From Isoetes taiwanensis (Eukaryota; Streptophyta; Lycopodiopsida; Isoetales; Isoetaceae): a DNA stretch of 64,000 bases. The position numbers and the translations under genes were made by a program. Of the stretch, positions 25,221 through 38,260 are shown in pieces (within the stretch, counting starts at the first letter, position 1; each line of letters begins with the position of its first letter). The DNA lies in the NCBI GenBank assembly GCA_021234155.1, contig JAJEKV010000001.1:26275189-26339188 (forward strand). Direction: 5' to 3'. Under the pieces are notes generated by a model that was not told the DNA's origin, ran no database searches, and worked only from the letters and a program-made list of their open reading frames with translations.

Positions 25221-25290
25221 TATGTGAGGGATTTGCACCCTAATCATCAACCTTCCAGCCCCCCATTCTAACCATTAGACCAAGCATTAA
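25221..25290 (-). repeat. tRNA-like sequence (SINE head or tRNA pseudogene)
   Basis: The minus strand reads CTTGGTCTAATGGTTAGAA (A-box/D-loop-like) and, about 40 nt on, AGGGTGCAAATCCCT (B-box-like, with an AGGG/CCCT stem). Spacing fits a tRNA. No acceptor-stem pairing or clean anticodon arm was found, so a functional tRNA is unlikely. A SINE head is possible. Confidence 0.45.
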
Positions 25291-25364
25291 TTCCATAAAT
25301 AATTTATGTTTCAAATATACTTAAGGGTAATGATCTAATTAAAATAAAATAGAATATAACATTC

Positions 25365-26060
25365 TGGAGGCTCTAGAAAGTTCTAAAATCTTCTAGAATG
25401 TTCTAGAAAGTTCCAGAATTCTAAAATATTTTGGAATATAAGAGAATCTAGGGGGAAGGTAAGAGAATCCTTCCAGAAAGTCCCAAATTGTTCTAAAAAG
25501 TTCTAGAATGTAGGGGAATCTTCGGGAATGTAAGGGAATAGGGAAATACTTCCAGAAAGTTCTAGGATGTTTTGAAAGTTTCAGAATATTCCAGAAAGTT
25601 CTAGAATGTTCTAGAAATTTCTAGAATGTAAGGGAATCCAGGAGAATTAAAGGGAATCTAAGGAAATCTCATAAATTGTAAGAGAATCTAGGAAAATATT
25701 TACAAGTCTAAGGGAATCTCTTAAAATCTAGTTGAATCTAAGGGAATCTAAGAAAATCTTGATGAAATCTTAGAGTTTTTTTTAAGATTTTGCAAAGAGC
25801 CACAATAGAATGTTCTAAAATGTTTCATAATAAAGGTGTACAATATAAATCTTGAAAAAAAATGTTCTAGATGCTCAGGGCAAGCGCCTCAGTCTAAAAA
25901 TAGAAAGTGTTTTAGAAATGTTGCACAGATCCAAAATAGATTATTTTGGAAGATTCTAAATGTTCATGGGTAAGCACCTCAATCAAAATAAAAAATTCTA
26001 AGAGAATCTAGGGGAATCTTCATGAATGCTAAATATAGTACATAGAATGTTGAAGAATAT
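25365..26060. repeat. Degenerate 10-12-bp repeat block with TTCTAGAA arrays
   Basis: The block is built from GTTCTAGAAN, AGGGAATCTA and similar short units. Two stretches (25376-25418 and 25584-25626) read as regularly alternating GAA and TTC triplets with 2-nt spacers. The right part (GAATCTAGGGGAATCTT) is the reverse complement of the unit type at 34.4-35.6 kb. Confidence 0.85.
25376..25626. promoter_or_regulatory. Heat-shock-element-like arrays
   Basis: GAATGTTCTAGAAAGTTC (from 25396) and GAATATTCCAGAAAGTTC (from 25584) match alternating nGAAn/nTTCn heat shock elements. The second array has nine consecutive units. The arrays lie 1.6-1.9 kb upstream of the armadillo gene. They arise from a simple repeat, so function is not implied. 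Confidence 0.3.
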
Positions 26061-26149
26061 AGAGGAATCACAAGAGAATCTCGGTAGAATCGTTGGTTAT
26101 CTAGAGTATGACAGGGCCTTGCACCGTAAGAACATGCTTAAACTGGAAC

Positions 26150-26870
26150 AATGTGCCGTAGGAAGCATTAAATTTCTTGTATATATATGTCACTATTTTG
26201 CACTTCTGTTTTTCAAATTTAGCAACCTAATATTTCAATGGGGAAAATTTGGTGTCTACATGATGTAAACATGCACAGCTATTGTGGATTGAGATTATTC
26301 TGATATAAATATTTAATTATGCGATATGTAAGAATTTGCCCTCAATGTATATTTCAAATTGTTTGCCACCCCCTAGAAACAACCTTATTCCTTTATCACA
26401 AAGTAGCATGACAAAGTAAAAATTTCCACATATATTGTCCGGATTAGATTCGTGTAGTATCACCATTTTTCAACATTAACCCATGTGTCCTTTTTGTTTA
26501 GATCATTTTCAATTTAAGTGCCAAATATTGCCCAAATCAGATTTGTGTCGCATCGCCATTTCTCAAAGTAAATCCACGTATCTCCTTTTGTTCAGGTCAT
26601 TTCCATGAATATCCCCACGATATATGCGAGATCAACTACAACAAACAATAGATAGAGTGGAATAAAATATCATCCCGATGAGTTCGTTGCATGAAGCCGG
26701 GCATCTAGGCTTAAAATATGTGCACAAATTATAGTGTAAACTCACAAGAACATGGCTATGCATGTATAATACTGTTTTTCTCGTAGTGAACAAAATAAAC
26801 AAGATGTCCATGACTAATAAAAAAGCCACTAAACAACTCCTGTTATGTGCACACGTCAAAAGCATGAGAA
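26150..26870 (-). repeat. Unclassified dispersed repeat, copy 2
   Basis: Inverted counterpart of 9540-10320, sharing at least ten ordered blocks (for example CTAGAAACAACC, GCTATTGTGGATTGA and ATGTAAACATGCAC on the plus strand). It lacks the private 72-bp duplication and contains small indels. It abuts the degenerate repeat block on its left. Confidence 0.75.
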
Positions 26871-27247
26871 AATGAAAATAAAATAAGAAAAGTTCATAAC
26901 GGACAGATACGGAATACGAATACGTATTTATGTATATGTATAACTATGGAGCGTTTTCGAGCGTTTTAGCGCATTTGGGAGGAGAGATCGCTGCGAGGGA
27001 ACGCTTCTCTTTGTCTGGTAGCGGGCTTCTTTCTTCCTCCTCTTTTCGAGGCCCCAGCGGCTGCCCTGTATTTCTGGCGGTCTCAGGTACCCATCATCGC
27101 ATTATTCTTCTTCTCGCTCGAATGCAGAAAAGACCCAATCCTGCCGCGTTGATCCAGCAATGGATCCCGGAATTTGCTTGCACAGTATTCCATTTCTTCT
27201 TGCCCAATTGACCCACAAAACTGGCGCAGTTTTCAGGTATTCAATCC

Positions 27248-28566
27248 ATGCAGAGCAAATCCGGGAGTTGGTCTAAGATGGATGAAATTTGCGAAGGAGG
27301 TATTCGGGGTCTCAAGATGGATGGGTCGAAACAGGGTATTCAGGATGTGCTCTGGTCGGTTATGTTTGGAGTGGGGGATGTTCGAATCAGAGCTGCTCGG
27401 GAGATTAGGAAGCTTACAAAGACCTCGGCTAAAACTCGAGCCTATCTTGCAGCGGCAGGAGTGATCACTCCGTTGGTTTCTATGTTGAAGTCCACATGTT
27501 TGGAAACAAAAGAGGCAGCTCTTCTTGCCCTTATAAATCTTGCAGTAGGCAACGAAAGGTAACAATCTTTTCTTTGTTTTATTTTCTTGTTTCAGATTGT
27601 AATGCATGGAATGAATCGGCTTCTTGTTGGGTTGTCTAATTTCGAAGCTTTTTTATTGGCAATTATGTATTGGAATTCCTTTGCTTAGGCGCCAAGTTTA
27701 TTATTTTGAACAGAAACAAGGTGAAGATTGTGAAAGCTGGGGCGATAGGGCCACTGGTGGAGTTGTTGCAATCTGAAGTAGACATATTGAGAGAATCGGC
27801 TGCGGCTGCGGTGTACACACTTTCTGCTACCTCAATCAACAAGCCTCTAATTGGTGCTTCAGGAGCAACACCTCTGCTTGTGGACATGCTGACATCTGGA
27901 AGTCTGCAAGGCAAGGTAGATGCAGTGATGGCTTTGTATAATTTGTCCACCTACCAAGAGAATGTCCTCTCCATTCTTGTTGCTGGAGCTGTAAAACCTT
28001 TACTCATCTTGTTAAAGGGTTGTAAGAAATCATCAAAGGTTGCAGAAAAGACCACTGCTTTGCTTGAATCACTTGCTCAGTTTGAGGAAGGGAGGGTTGC
28101 AATTGGAAGAGAAGAAGGGGGCATTTTGGCTTTGGTAGAGGTTTTGGAGGATGGTTCATATGAAAGCAGGGATTATGCTGTAGGAACTTTGCTCACTTTA
28201 TGCGAAAGCAATAGGGGTAGATACAGGCAGGCCATACTGCAGGAAGGCGCAATACCGGGGTTGCTAGAGCTCACTGTACAGGGCACTCCAAGAGCTCGTA
28301 AGAAGGCGCATGCTTTGCTTAATTTGCTCAGAGAAACAACTCCAAGGTCATCCAGAGAGGGTTCCCCATCAGTCATGCTGGAAAGTATTGTGTGTGATAT
28401 TGCTGACCATGTTGATGGTGCACAAAAAGGCACTCATTCTGCCAGGGAGATGTTGACAGAGATGGTTCAGCTGAGCATGGAGCAGAGCATGAGACACTTG
28501 CAACAGAGGGCACTCATATATGTTCCTTCAGATCTGTCGCGCATGACGGAAGTTTCTTCAAAGTGA
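27248..28566 (+). CDS. Armadillo-repeat protein (two exons, 387 aa)
   Basis: Exon 1 is 27248-27558 and exon 2 is 27714-28566. The intron 27559-27713 has GT-AG ends, and the split Arg codon (AG|A) joins GNER to NKVKIV in frame. From about residue 45 the protein is a run of about 42-residue armadillo repeats: AGVITPLVSMLKS, AGAIGPLVELLQS, SGATPLLVDMLTSG, AGAVKPLLILLKG, EEGGILALVEVLEDG and EGAIPGLLELTVQGTPRARK, with helix fillers such as AAAAVYTLSA and MALYNLST. There is no U-box. This organisation resembles plant ARM-only relatives of PUB proteins, which act as protein-interaction scaffolds. The C-terminal about 80 residues lie outside the repeats and end in EVSSK. ATG 27281 is an alternative start. 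The flanks show no same-strand partner. It is the clearest intact host gene here. Confidence 0.9.
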
Positions 28567-31500
28567 ATTTCCAGTTTGGCTCATTAGTTTTACTGATCTG
28601 TGAGAAAGGCACTTCAAACTTTGTACAGGTTCAGTATGTTAGTTTGTTTGCCAGGTCCTTAGAGGTGTGCTATTAGAACTCTTGTACAGATAGTGACCAG
28701 TTTCAGTGGGAGGAAAAGTCTAAGAACAAGGTTTCTGTTTAGTTCCCAGAGCATGTGTGGTGTTTTACTGGTTCCCAGTCACCCGGTGCTCTTAGGGGAA
28801 ACCTTAAATTTTGTATCATAAGGGTTTTGTGACAGTCTATGTTGCATTGTTACGTGAAACCTTTCTGCTACATTTCTTGTTAGAAATTCCACCATCTTAA
28901 TAGAATTTTCTTTGTTTGTATATCATTTTTCTTAGAACAAGCAGTTGACATTTTTTACAATGATGATACATGATGCATGTGACTTTGATGAGTTCCCTTT
29001 CTTTTTATTAGATCCAGGAAGATGCTAGTGGAGATCAGAAAGTAAAGTATGATAGCCGCATGTCAAAATTTTAGTCCCTCAGACCCCTTCAACTAGTGGG
29101 TTTTTTGTTTATGATTAAAATATCTTGGGTCGCCGCCATTTTAGACTACAACATCAAGGAGATACCAAGTGAAACAGTCATCCTTTGATGTGAAGTTCCG
29201 AACCAACAATCTTGGTAGCCATGTTGATGAGATGACATACAAGTGATTGAAGAGGAAGCATCCCGGGGTACCATGGTCCTTATCTTGACAGCCTTCTCAC
29301 CAATAAGTATCCTTAAATATCCACGGTACCGTCTCCATAACTCGACTTATCCCCTCTCTCTTCCTCTCTGTGGACATTACGAAGATGCAAAAGGATGGTG
29401 AGATCTTTGTCCTTCCAGATCTTCCAAGTATGGACCTATCTCTCTTCCATGTGGTCCAGAGGGCCATGTCAAAGATAAGAGTATGGCAAAGTCTATTCTT
29501 CTTAAATTACATTAGATATTGCAGACAAAGTCACAAGTGGCATCTCAAGTTGCCATGTACCATTTATCATTCACTGATGATTTATGGTCCAATTGGGTAG
29601 TATAATTCGCCAGCGACGTCTTGCCGCCGGATGTGACATAACCTCCACAGTTCTCTCTCCGTGTAAGGCAATGTAAGAAAAGGAAATACCCTTAAGGATG
29701 AAGTTTACTCTTTCTATCTATATGCTCAAATAGTGCTGGTTTTTATTCTCTTGGAAGGAGGATCAGATATGATAAATAATCTTTGTACACAAATCATAAA
29801 CGAATTTAGGATTCTGGCTACAATACCAAGGCTGATCAGCTCGTACTTGTTACTTGGACTACATGTTTTTTTAAACATTTTAAACTGTTGATATTGGTGG
29901 TTGCACCAATAATGAATTGTATAAATAGATTGTTAGTGGACCCCTTTTGGAAGCATCTTTCTCGTGTACTTGTACTTGATGCGAAAGATCTTCCATGCGT
30001 TTACAAGGGAAAACAAAAATCAGGTTTGGCGTGTGAATCTCGTCTGAAATGGGGTCCAAGGAAAAGAAGAAACGTGGTCTTTAGGCATTTGAAATGGTGG
30101 ATAAATCTGGTTCAAAGTTGTAGGCAAATACACCTAACAGTCTTCAAAAAATAGGCAGCTAACAGAAGGCTTGATATTTTGGCAGTGGATCTGCTTGCTT
30201 GTCTTCACCGGAACTTCTAGACCGATGTGAGGCAAAGAATTAGGCCTAGCCGTTTTGTAATTGAAATAGGTAAAGCCCAAAAAAGGAGCAAGGAATCCGA
30301 GGCAATTATGAACTAAAAGAGGGATCACTGGACCCACGTTCTATGCATTAAATATGTCGACTTGGCTTTCTGATCCATGCACTACACGAAGCATGGAATT
30401 GGGCAAGATGCCAAATTTGGCCCGGTTCCGGTGATGAATCCGTTATGGGTCCCTTCTTTTGGTTGCTTGGTCGGCAGAGGGTAAAAGCCTGGTAGGTCTG
30501 GTCTTCAATACCCACGTTTTTGTATTTTTGGACCTCCATTGAAGGAACTGGGTGCCGCTTCCTCTCTTCTTCCTCGGCTCTGCCATAGCCAGTCCAGTGG
30601 TTTATGTTTGCTTGGGACCTAGCCTAACCTGCTCCATTGAAAGAGAGCTGATTTAGTGTAGAAGACATTTTTGCTGTTACAACCTGTAAATCTCTCTTTG
30701 AACTCGAGATCTTCAAAAGAAGAGGACCACGTATCTTAAGAAAAAGTATTTGTATCCAATCTGTTTCTTATAGCTCCAAGTGTAAGGGTAAATTAAGCAC
30801 ACGTGTTCCTTTCCATTCCTTTGTTATGTCTCTTTTTTTCTCCAAACAACCACCATGATTGACATCACCATCGAAGAAAAAAGCAAAACACCAACATTTT
30901 AAAGATGCCACCGAACTTGACAACAACCAAGTGTGGGACAAACTCCAAAAACCTAACACGTATATTTCCTATATGTAATTTAAGGCAGGCCGAAGGGGCC
31001 TATGAAAATCTAGATTTTATTCGAAAAAGTATAGATTTCATCCGAAAAGGGCAACCCAGATTTTGATCGGAAAACTCTCTAGAATCTTTTCCTTATTGGA
31101 AATTTTCGATTTTAACAGGTAGGATGCTAGATTTCCTAGGAATTCGGCAGGCAACAAAATCTACGTCATCTTAAAGATTGGAATCACCATCACGAAACAA
31201 GCCAAAGTGTGAAAGTCAATTATTACAAGAATTCTTCCCTTTTTCTTTCCAGAAAAATCTTTCCCTAATCATTTAACCACGTAGGAACATCCTATACTTT
31301 CCTCCTTTTTCTTTGAAGGAAGGGAAAATTTTCTATTAATCATAAAGAGAAATTACGTCAAAGGTAAGGTAAGTGATTACCGTTACCATCAGGATAAGCT
31401 CTATAGGGAGAGCATAGTAGCAAGTTTGAAGATAGAACATGATGCATGAAAAAAGAGACTGCCATAATAACATATTAACCTGGCCAGACCAGGTCTTCAA

Positions 31501-32870
31501 AGCACCAATGCAACTACCAATGAGGAAGCTTAGGAGAAGTTATTCGAGGACGAGCAGGGCTGCTGATCAGGAAGTGGAGATGCTGGAGGGAGTAGCAAAG
31601 CAGGTGATTGGCCAGCAAGGTCATGTGGAACATAAGCAGTAGGGACCTGCTCAGCCATCTGAATGATAGGTGGAGGCAAAGGAGGCAAGTCTTGACTAGG
31701 AGGAGCTGTTGCAGAGGGACCACGTCATAGATTGAAAGATCATCAGGATCATAGCTTGGAGTGGATCCTACTTTTCCATAATCATTTAATCACTTAGGAG
31801 CATCCTAGTCAATTTTTCGTATCTATAATCCATTTCAATTCAACTCAAATTAGCACACACTACACATTAAAAGTGATGCAGAAAAATAGGTACCCTTTGT
31901 ATACACCTTGACATAAAATTAGGTACCCTCTAATACATAGGTTGAAAATTTATCAGATCACATAACTAAACACCAAAAATAGGTAACCTCTCGATATGCC
32001 TTGACCCAAAATTAGGTATCCTCTCATACACAAGGATGAAAATTAATCAAACCACTGGAACATAAACCAACCAAGGATAAAAATATATCAATCCATGTTA
32101 ACCAATCAAGGATGAATATCACAAAGAATGGGTTCGTCGCGCAAGACGTATAATTATGTAGCCATTTTGCTATGGTTTACATATGATTTTGTTGTTGTAT
32201 TTGTGTGAGGGTATGCCAGCAATATTTATAGAGCGCGTGTTGTATTTCTAGCTAGTTTGCACTCCCAACCTATGGTTTTGGCATGCACACATGCATGCAT
32301 TACATGCACATAGTGCATGCATGCATGTTGAGTTCCTTTAGTACTTAACATCATGCAAGGCACATTAATTACTTTTTTTTGCGGCCATATAGGTATTTTC
32401 ACATAGGAGGCATACAACATTCATCTTGATTGTAAATCTGCATATTAGCTTTGTTTGGACAAGAGCTAGAATTCAAAAATTCCCAATTCATACAGATATA
32501 ACTTATTATGCTCGAGTGGCAAGTTGTGATACTGTGTTCATGCAGGCAGCAAGCTGCAGTACTGTGTTCATGAAAGTTTCGTTCCTTTTGCTTGTATTTT
32601 AGTCCTTCAAAGAAGAAGAGAAGGATATACCTCTCAAAGCATAATTTGCAAGCCTCTTCGTAATATGCATCCACTTGAAGAAAGCTTTCAAGTAAGTTTT
32701 GCCAAGTTGTATGGTTGCATAGTTGTGATTTGCGTGTTGGGCAATGGTTATTCTACAGGAGATCAAAGTTGCAAGTTGTAATAAACTAACTTGTTGCCAT
32801 GGATAAACTACTTATAGGATGTTTTGAAATGTCTGCTTGTAATATAATTCCTATTTATATCCTGAATACA
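28567..32870. other. Intergenic AT-rich DNA
   Basis: The first 350 bp is probably the armadillo gene 3' UTR. The rest shows no recognised gene. Short frames (29370, 29888, 31439, 32399) lack motifs. CATGCATGC runs occur near 32285-32330. No repeat family used elsewhere in the window was identified here. Confidence 0.35.
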
Positions 32871-33503
<633 letters not shown>

Positions 33504-34434
33504 TGGCAGACATTTTATTATTATTTACACAATTGTTTGTCTATTATAATGTAAGTGTAGGATTCATGACGTGTTATTGTTTTCCTTTATTTATTCGTTC
33601 TATTACTTGCTATAAAGTTGCCTTCGATTCTAAACATATTTCAATGGTTTCAGAGGCCTTGGTAGGTATATGAAGTTGCAAGGCAAGTTACCAGAGAAGA
33701 AGGTGTGCTTCACTATATTTACACTTTCTTGTGTTCTACAACATACGTTATCCCATGTTCGTTGATGTGTTAATATTATTTCATACAGGTTCTGTTTCTC
33801 ATGTAGTTCTGTTGCAACGTTTTCTAAATATGGAGCTCATGTCCCCTAGGCCCCAAAGGGGCCAAAAAAAATTTTTTGAACTCATGCACACCTCTATTAT
33901 ATATAAATAGGTCTTATAACAATGTATTAATACAGCACATTAAATCATTGAACATGGCATCCCACATATTAAGAAATTAAACCATTGAATAATCCCCCCC
34001 AAGACCCTCCAAATTGTTTTTTGTGATATTTGTATAGGGCGTCCAACGGTAGGCGAGGAACCCTATGTGCATACATGCGAATACGCCAACCCCTCCCGTA
34101 ACCTTTGCAACAATTCCGTATTTCTAACTAATAGTTAACTGAAACTTTTCAAAAAACGAGTCGCACCTAACAATGGCCAAGATTGCCTAAAAGCGACATC
34201 CAACGAGCTGAGAATACCGATGGACGCCTTTGTAATAATATCACCAAAAACAACCGGGGGTCTTGTTGTGGGGGTGGGGGAGGGGTTATTTAATAGTTTA
34301 ATTTCTTAAAATATGGATGCCATGTATAATGATTTAATGTGAAGTATGAATACATTGTTAAAATACATATATTTATATAGGAGTATTTGTAACATGAACG
34401 ACTGCATGGGAGCCGACCCTTCAAAACACACCCA
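33504..34434. other. AT-rich gap
   Basis: Nothing recognised apart from a C-rich and a G-rich homopolymer-like spot near 33988 and 34255. Confidence 0.35.
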
Positions 34435-35650
34435 GCATGAAAGATTCCTCTAGATTCTACAAAGATTCCCTAAGATTTCTGAAGATTATCCCAAGGTTCC
34501 TTTAGATTCTGCAATATTCTATGTAGATTCTTCTAGATTCCCGTAGATATTATGAAGATTTCTCTAGATCCTCCAAGTTTCTAACAAGATTCCTCTCGAC
34601 TCTCAAAGATTTTATAAAGATTTCCTTAGATTCTCCTAGATTTCCTAAGATTCTCTTGAGATTCCCTTAGATTTTCAAAGATTATCCCAAGATTCCTCTA
34701 GATTTTCCAAGATTCCATGTAGATTCTCATAGATTTCCAAAGATCCTATAAAGACTCCCCGAGAATCCCTAAGATTTTCTTGAGATTCCTCTAGATTCTC
34801 TAAAATCCTATGAAGATTCCCCTAGGTTCCCAAAGATTATCCAATGATTCCTCTAGGTTCCCCAAGATTCTATGAAGATTCTCCTAGATTCTATGAAGAT
34901 TCTCTTAGATTCTCTAAGATTCCTTCGAGATCCCTTAGATTCTCAAAAATTTTAAGAAGATCTCCTAGATTCTCTTGAGATTCGCTTAGATTATCCTCGA
35001 TCTGCAAAGAATCTCTTAGATTCCTTAAAGTCCTACAAAGTTTCCTCTAGATTCTTAAGATTCTACGAAGATTCCCTAGATTTTATTAAGATTCCTCAAG
35101 ATTCTCCAAGATTCCATCTAGATTCCCATAGATTCTTAAATATTTAATGAAGATTCCTTTAGATTCTCCTAGATTCCCAAAGATTTATTTGAGACTCACT
35201 AAGATTCTCTAAAGATTTTCCTAGATTCTAAAAAAATATTCCAAGATTTCTCTAGATTCTCCAAGATTCTATAAAGATTCTCCTAGATTCTCCAAGATTA
35301 GGATTACTCTAAATTGTCAAAGATTTTAGGAATATTTCAATAGATTCCCAAAGAATCGATTGAGATTCCTATAGATTCTCTTGAGATTCCTCTAGTTCTC
35401 ATAGATTCTGTGAAGATTCCTCTAGAATCCCTAAGATTCCATCAAGATTCCTCTTAAATTCCCTTACATTCTCAAAGATGCCCATAGATTCTCTAAGATT
35501 CTCATGATATTCCTCTGGATTCTTTAAGATTCTATAAAGATTCTCATGATATTCCTCTGGATTCTTTAAGATTCTATAAAGATTCTCTTAGATTCCCTCA
35601 ACTTACCATAGATTCTTTGAAACTCGAACATTCTAAAAAGATTCTTAGTA
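34435..35650. repeat. Degenerate AGATTC repeat block, about 1.2 kb
   Basis: Irregular array of 10-16-bp units such as AAGATTCCTCTAGATTCTCC and AAGATTCCCTTAGATTCTC. One local duplication (TTCTCATGATATTCCTCTGG at about 35501 and 35538) is evident. The unit is the reverse complement of GAATCTAGGGGAATCTT in the 25.4-26.0-kb block. Confidence 0.88.
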
Positions 35651-37690
35651 TTCGATCATGTTGGCTCCAATTGCGACAAAATACGCCAAAGCACTACTCA
35701 TTGGAAAGCTCTCGACGAGTGGAATCCAATGGCATGGGCACCACCTTCATCCGACCCCTCTATTGCAACCTACATGCCTTCGAAGGCGATTAAACAGAAG
35801 GCAGCTTTTTAGAAAGTCCACTTATAAATGCTTTGCCACCTCACTCCCTTTTTATTAATAAGGGTGCCACCTCATCTCCTTTAAAAAAAAACCAATTTAA
35901 TATTAAAAAGTTAATGGCTAGGATTTATCCTCATCTTTTGATCTAACGGTTAAGATCTGCTGCACCAAATTCACTTTTTGGCACCTTCCTTGCACCTTCC
36001 TCACAAAATCGAGGGCTAGGATTTATCCTCCCCTTTCGATCCAACGGTCCGGGGATGTGGTACATGCCCCCATAGCATGTCCATGTATGCCCATCATGGC
36101 CATCCATGCACCACATGAGGTGGAATCATCCTAACCCTTGGTCTTATTTATTGACGGATAGGATCAATCTCTATGAACATGACCCATGGGATGACAAAAC
36201 CACACATCCAATACCGGCAGATATATAACAGATAGTGTAGGTGTGCAAAATATATAGTACAATAATAGTAGTTCTACGGGGATTTTATTCGAATATGTAA
36301 ATAATATTAGCTAAAACCATAGACCATATTCCAAAAAACAATTGACTAGGTTATTATTAAAAAGAAAAGAAAAAAACATGCACAAACATCAGCATTGGTC
36401 AATCCCTTTGCTCTCTTATCTGGCCATACAAGAACCGTTAGGTCCTAGATGATACCATCCTTTCCCGGTGTACAACATCTATGTTATCCTATAACGAAAC
36501 AAAACTAGATTCGTAACTCTATAGTCTTTGTACCCGTTGGGCAATAATCCATGATATTGAACCAGATTGTATTACTACTGCAAAAACCTTTGCAAGTATT
36601 TATGTTACTTCATCAAAGACATAATTTCCGTCTTAATCCATAATCCTACAGATAAAGTAATATGGCTTGAAAGCCTTGTACTCCCTAATTTAAAAGGAAG
36701 TTCAGAATTAAATTCTGTTACAACCATATTACACAATATAAATTCAGTTCGAGGCTTTTTCCTTAAAGCCACATAGGGTCATTGCTTTTTGCTTAAAAAA
36801 CCAATAGACATTGCATAACAATAAGAACACTAGTTCAACGGGATTTTTTTTAAGAAAAATAGTAGAGAACCCATTACCTACTATCCAGAAAGTATCTACA
36901 AAGAGTCAACTTGTAACAGCTTGTAAAACTTGATTGAGCATCAAAGTACCTTAGTAGGAATTGCCCAAATACAGCTTGTAAATAAGCAGCAGCTTCCAAA
37001 AGAGTGGTCAAATCCTTGCTTTTGTAGACATTCTAAATTCTTTTGCCATTCATTGATAAGTTCACCTTCCAATGCCAAATCCTTAGCTCACCTAAAACCT
37101 ATTGGACAAAAGGAATACATTAAGAAGAGAAGCCCGTACCTGCAGCCAACTAATACATCATTAGCCTGATAAGGGTAAAGATGCGAGGGCCAAAAGGTAC
37201 CTTAGTCTTCTCGGTTGTCAACCGATCATCTAATGTAGACTTTTTGCCCATAGACACAGTGAGCTATGTAAAAATAAACTAAATAATCAAGACAAATTCA
37301 TTTGATACCAAAGTATCAGTCATAACTGCTTATATCAGATTTAACTTCTTAAAAATGACCATTCTAAGATGGATAAGCAACCTAAATAGTTAGCAACCTA
37401 AAAACGAACATGTTTTAGGCATTTAGAAATCCAGAAAAAACATTCTCTGATCAGATCTTTAAGCTTAAAATCAAGTTATGCTTGCATGCAATAACTTCCA
37501 TCCGTATTTTGGTCATAGTGAAGCTCTTGCTTTGCTAAAAATGAAATTTTCTTAGCTATTTTAGAAAAATAGAATGCCATACCTGGTTAACCACATTGTC
37601 AGACCCAAAGACAACTTCTATTTGGGGCTGAAACTAAATGAGATGTTTCCCATATCAAAATAGAAATAGGGTCGCTGGTTTGTCCTGGCG
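35651..37690. other. Intergenic AT-rich DNA
   Basis: A short direct repeat, GGCTAGGATTTATCCTC with a nearby GATCYAACGGT, occurs at about 35925 and 36010. Frames at 35658 and 36567-37169 have no recognisable motif. Confidence 0.35.
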
Positions 37691-37699
37691 TGCAATCTT

Positions 37700-38260
37700 A
37701 TTGTGCCACGTGGCAGGTCCATACAACCTGGAATGGAAGTAGGGTTCATCCATTCCGCATGACCGGTGGCCCAAGTTTTTGTTTAGGGTTTTCCTTAGGG
37801 TTACAGCCATAGCCGCTGCGTTTCGTCTAGCTTCTCATCGAGTTCTTGGCTTTTCAGCTCGATTTTTGGCTTCAAAGATCTTCGCTGGACTTAAGGAGCT
37901 TCAAAGATCTTCACCAGATTTCTTCTCTGCAAGTCTGTTCTGAACTTCTCAGCTCAGTTTTTAGCTTTTCAGAGAGCCTTATATTCTTCGCAGGCAAAGC
38001 TTCAAAGATCTCTTTATTTTGCAGGTAGAGCTTCAAAGATTTCGCAATCAGAGCTTCCCTATTCCACAGATCTTCTATTTCTATTTCGTAGAAAGATCTT
38101 CCCTATTTGCTTCGCTATTTCGCAAATAGATCTTCCAAGCTCCCCCATTTCTATTTTCTAGGGGAACGGAGGTTGGTCCTCAATTCCTAGTTTTGCAGGT
38201 AACCCGCTTCTGGCTAACGCAAAACCGGAAATGGATTCCCAACCTCCGTTCCCCTATACA
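37700..38260 (+). promoter_or_regulatory. Promoter-like or LTR-like block: G-box, telobox, hairpin
   Basis: A perfect palindromic G-box TGCCACGTGGCA (37704-37715) is followed 70-90 bp on by telobox-like TTTAGGGTTTT and TTAGGGTT. A C/T-rich leader with repeated GCTTCAAAGATCTTC phrases (37860-38140) and the hairpin at 38159-38254 come next. No coding frame follows. It could be a promoter plus non-coding exon, or a fragment of an LTR. Confidence 0.3.
38159..38254. repeat. Inverted repeat, arms about 38 bp
   Basis: TAGGGGAACGGAGGTTGG (38159) and AGTTTTGC at the loop side pair with GCAAAAC (38219) and CCAACCTCCGTTCCCCTA (ending 38254). The centre of the arms mismatches. Loop about 20 nt. Confidence 0.75.

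Noticed and set aside
31439-31642. 67-codon frame considered as a retroelement gag or pol end
   Set aside because: Only vague Arg-rich similarity; no neighbouring retroelement motif.
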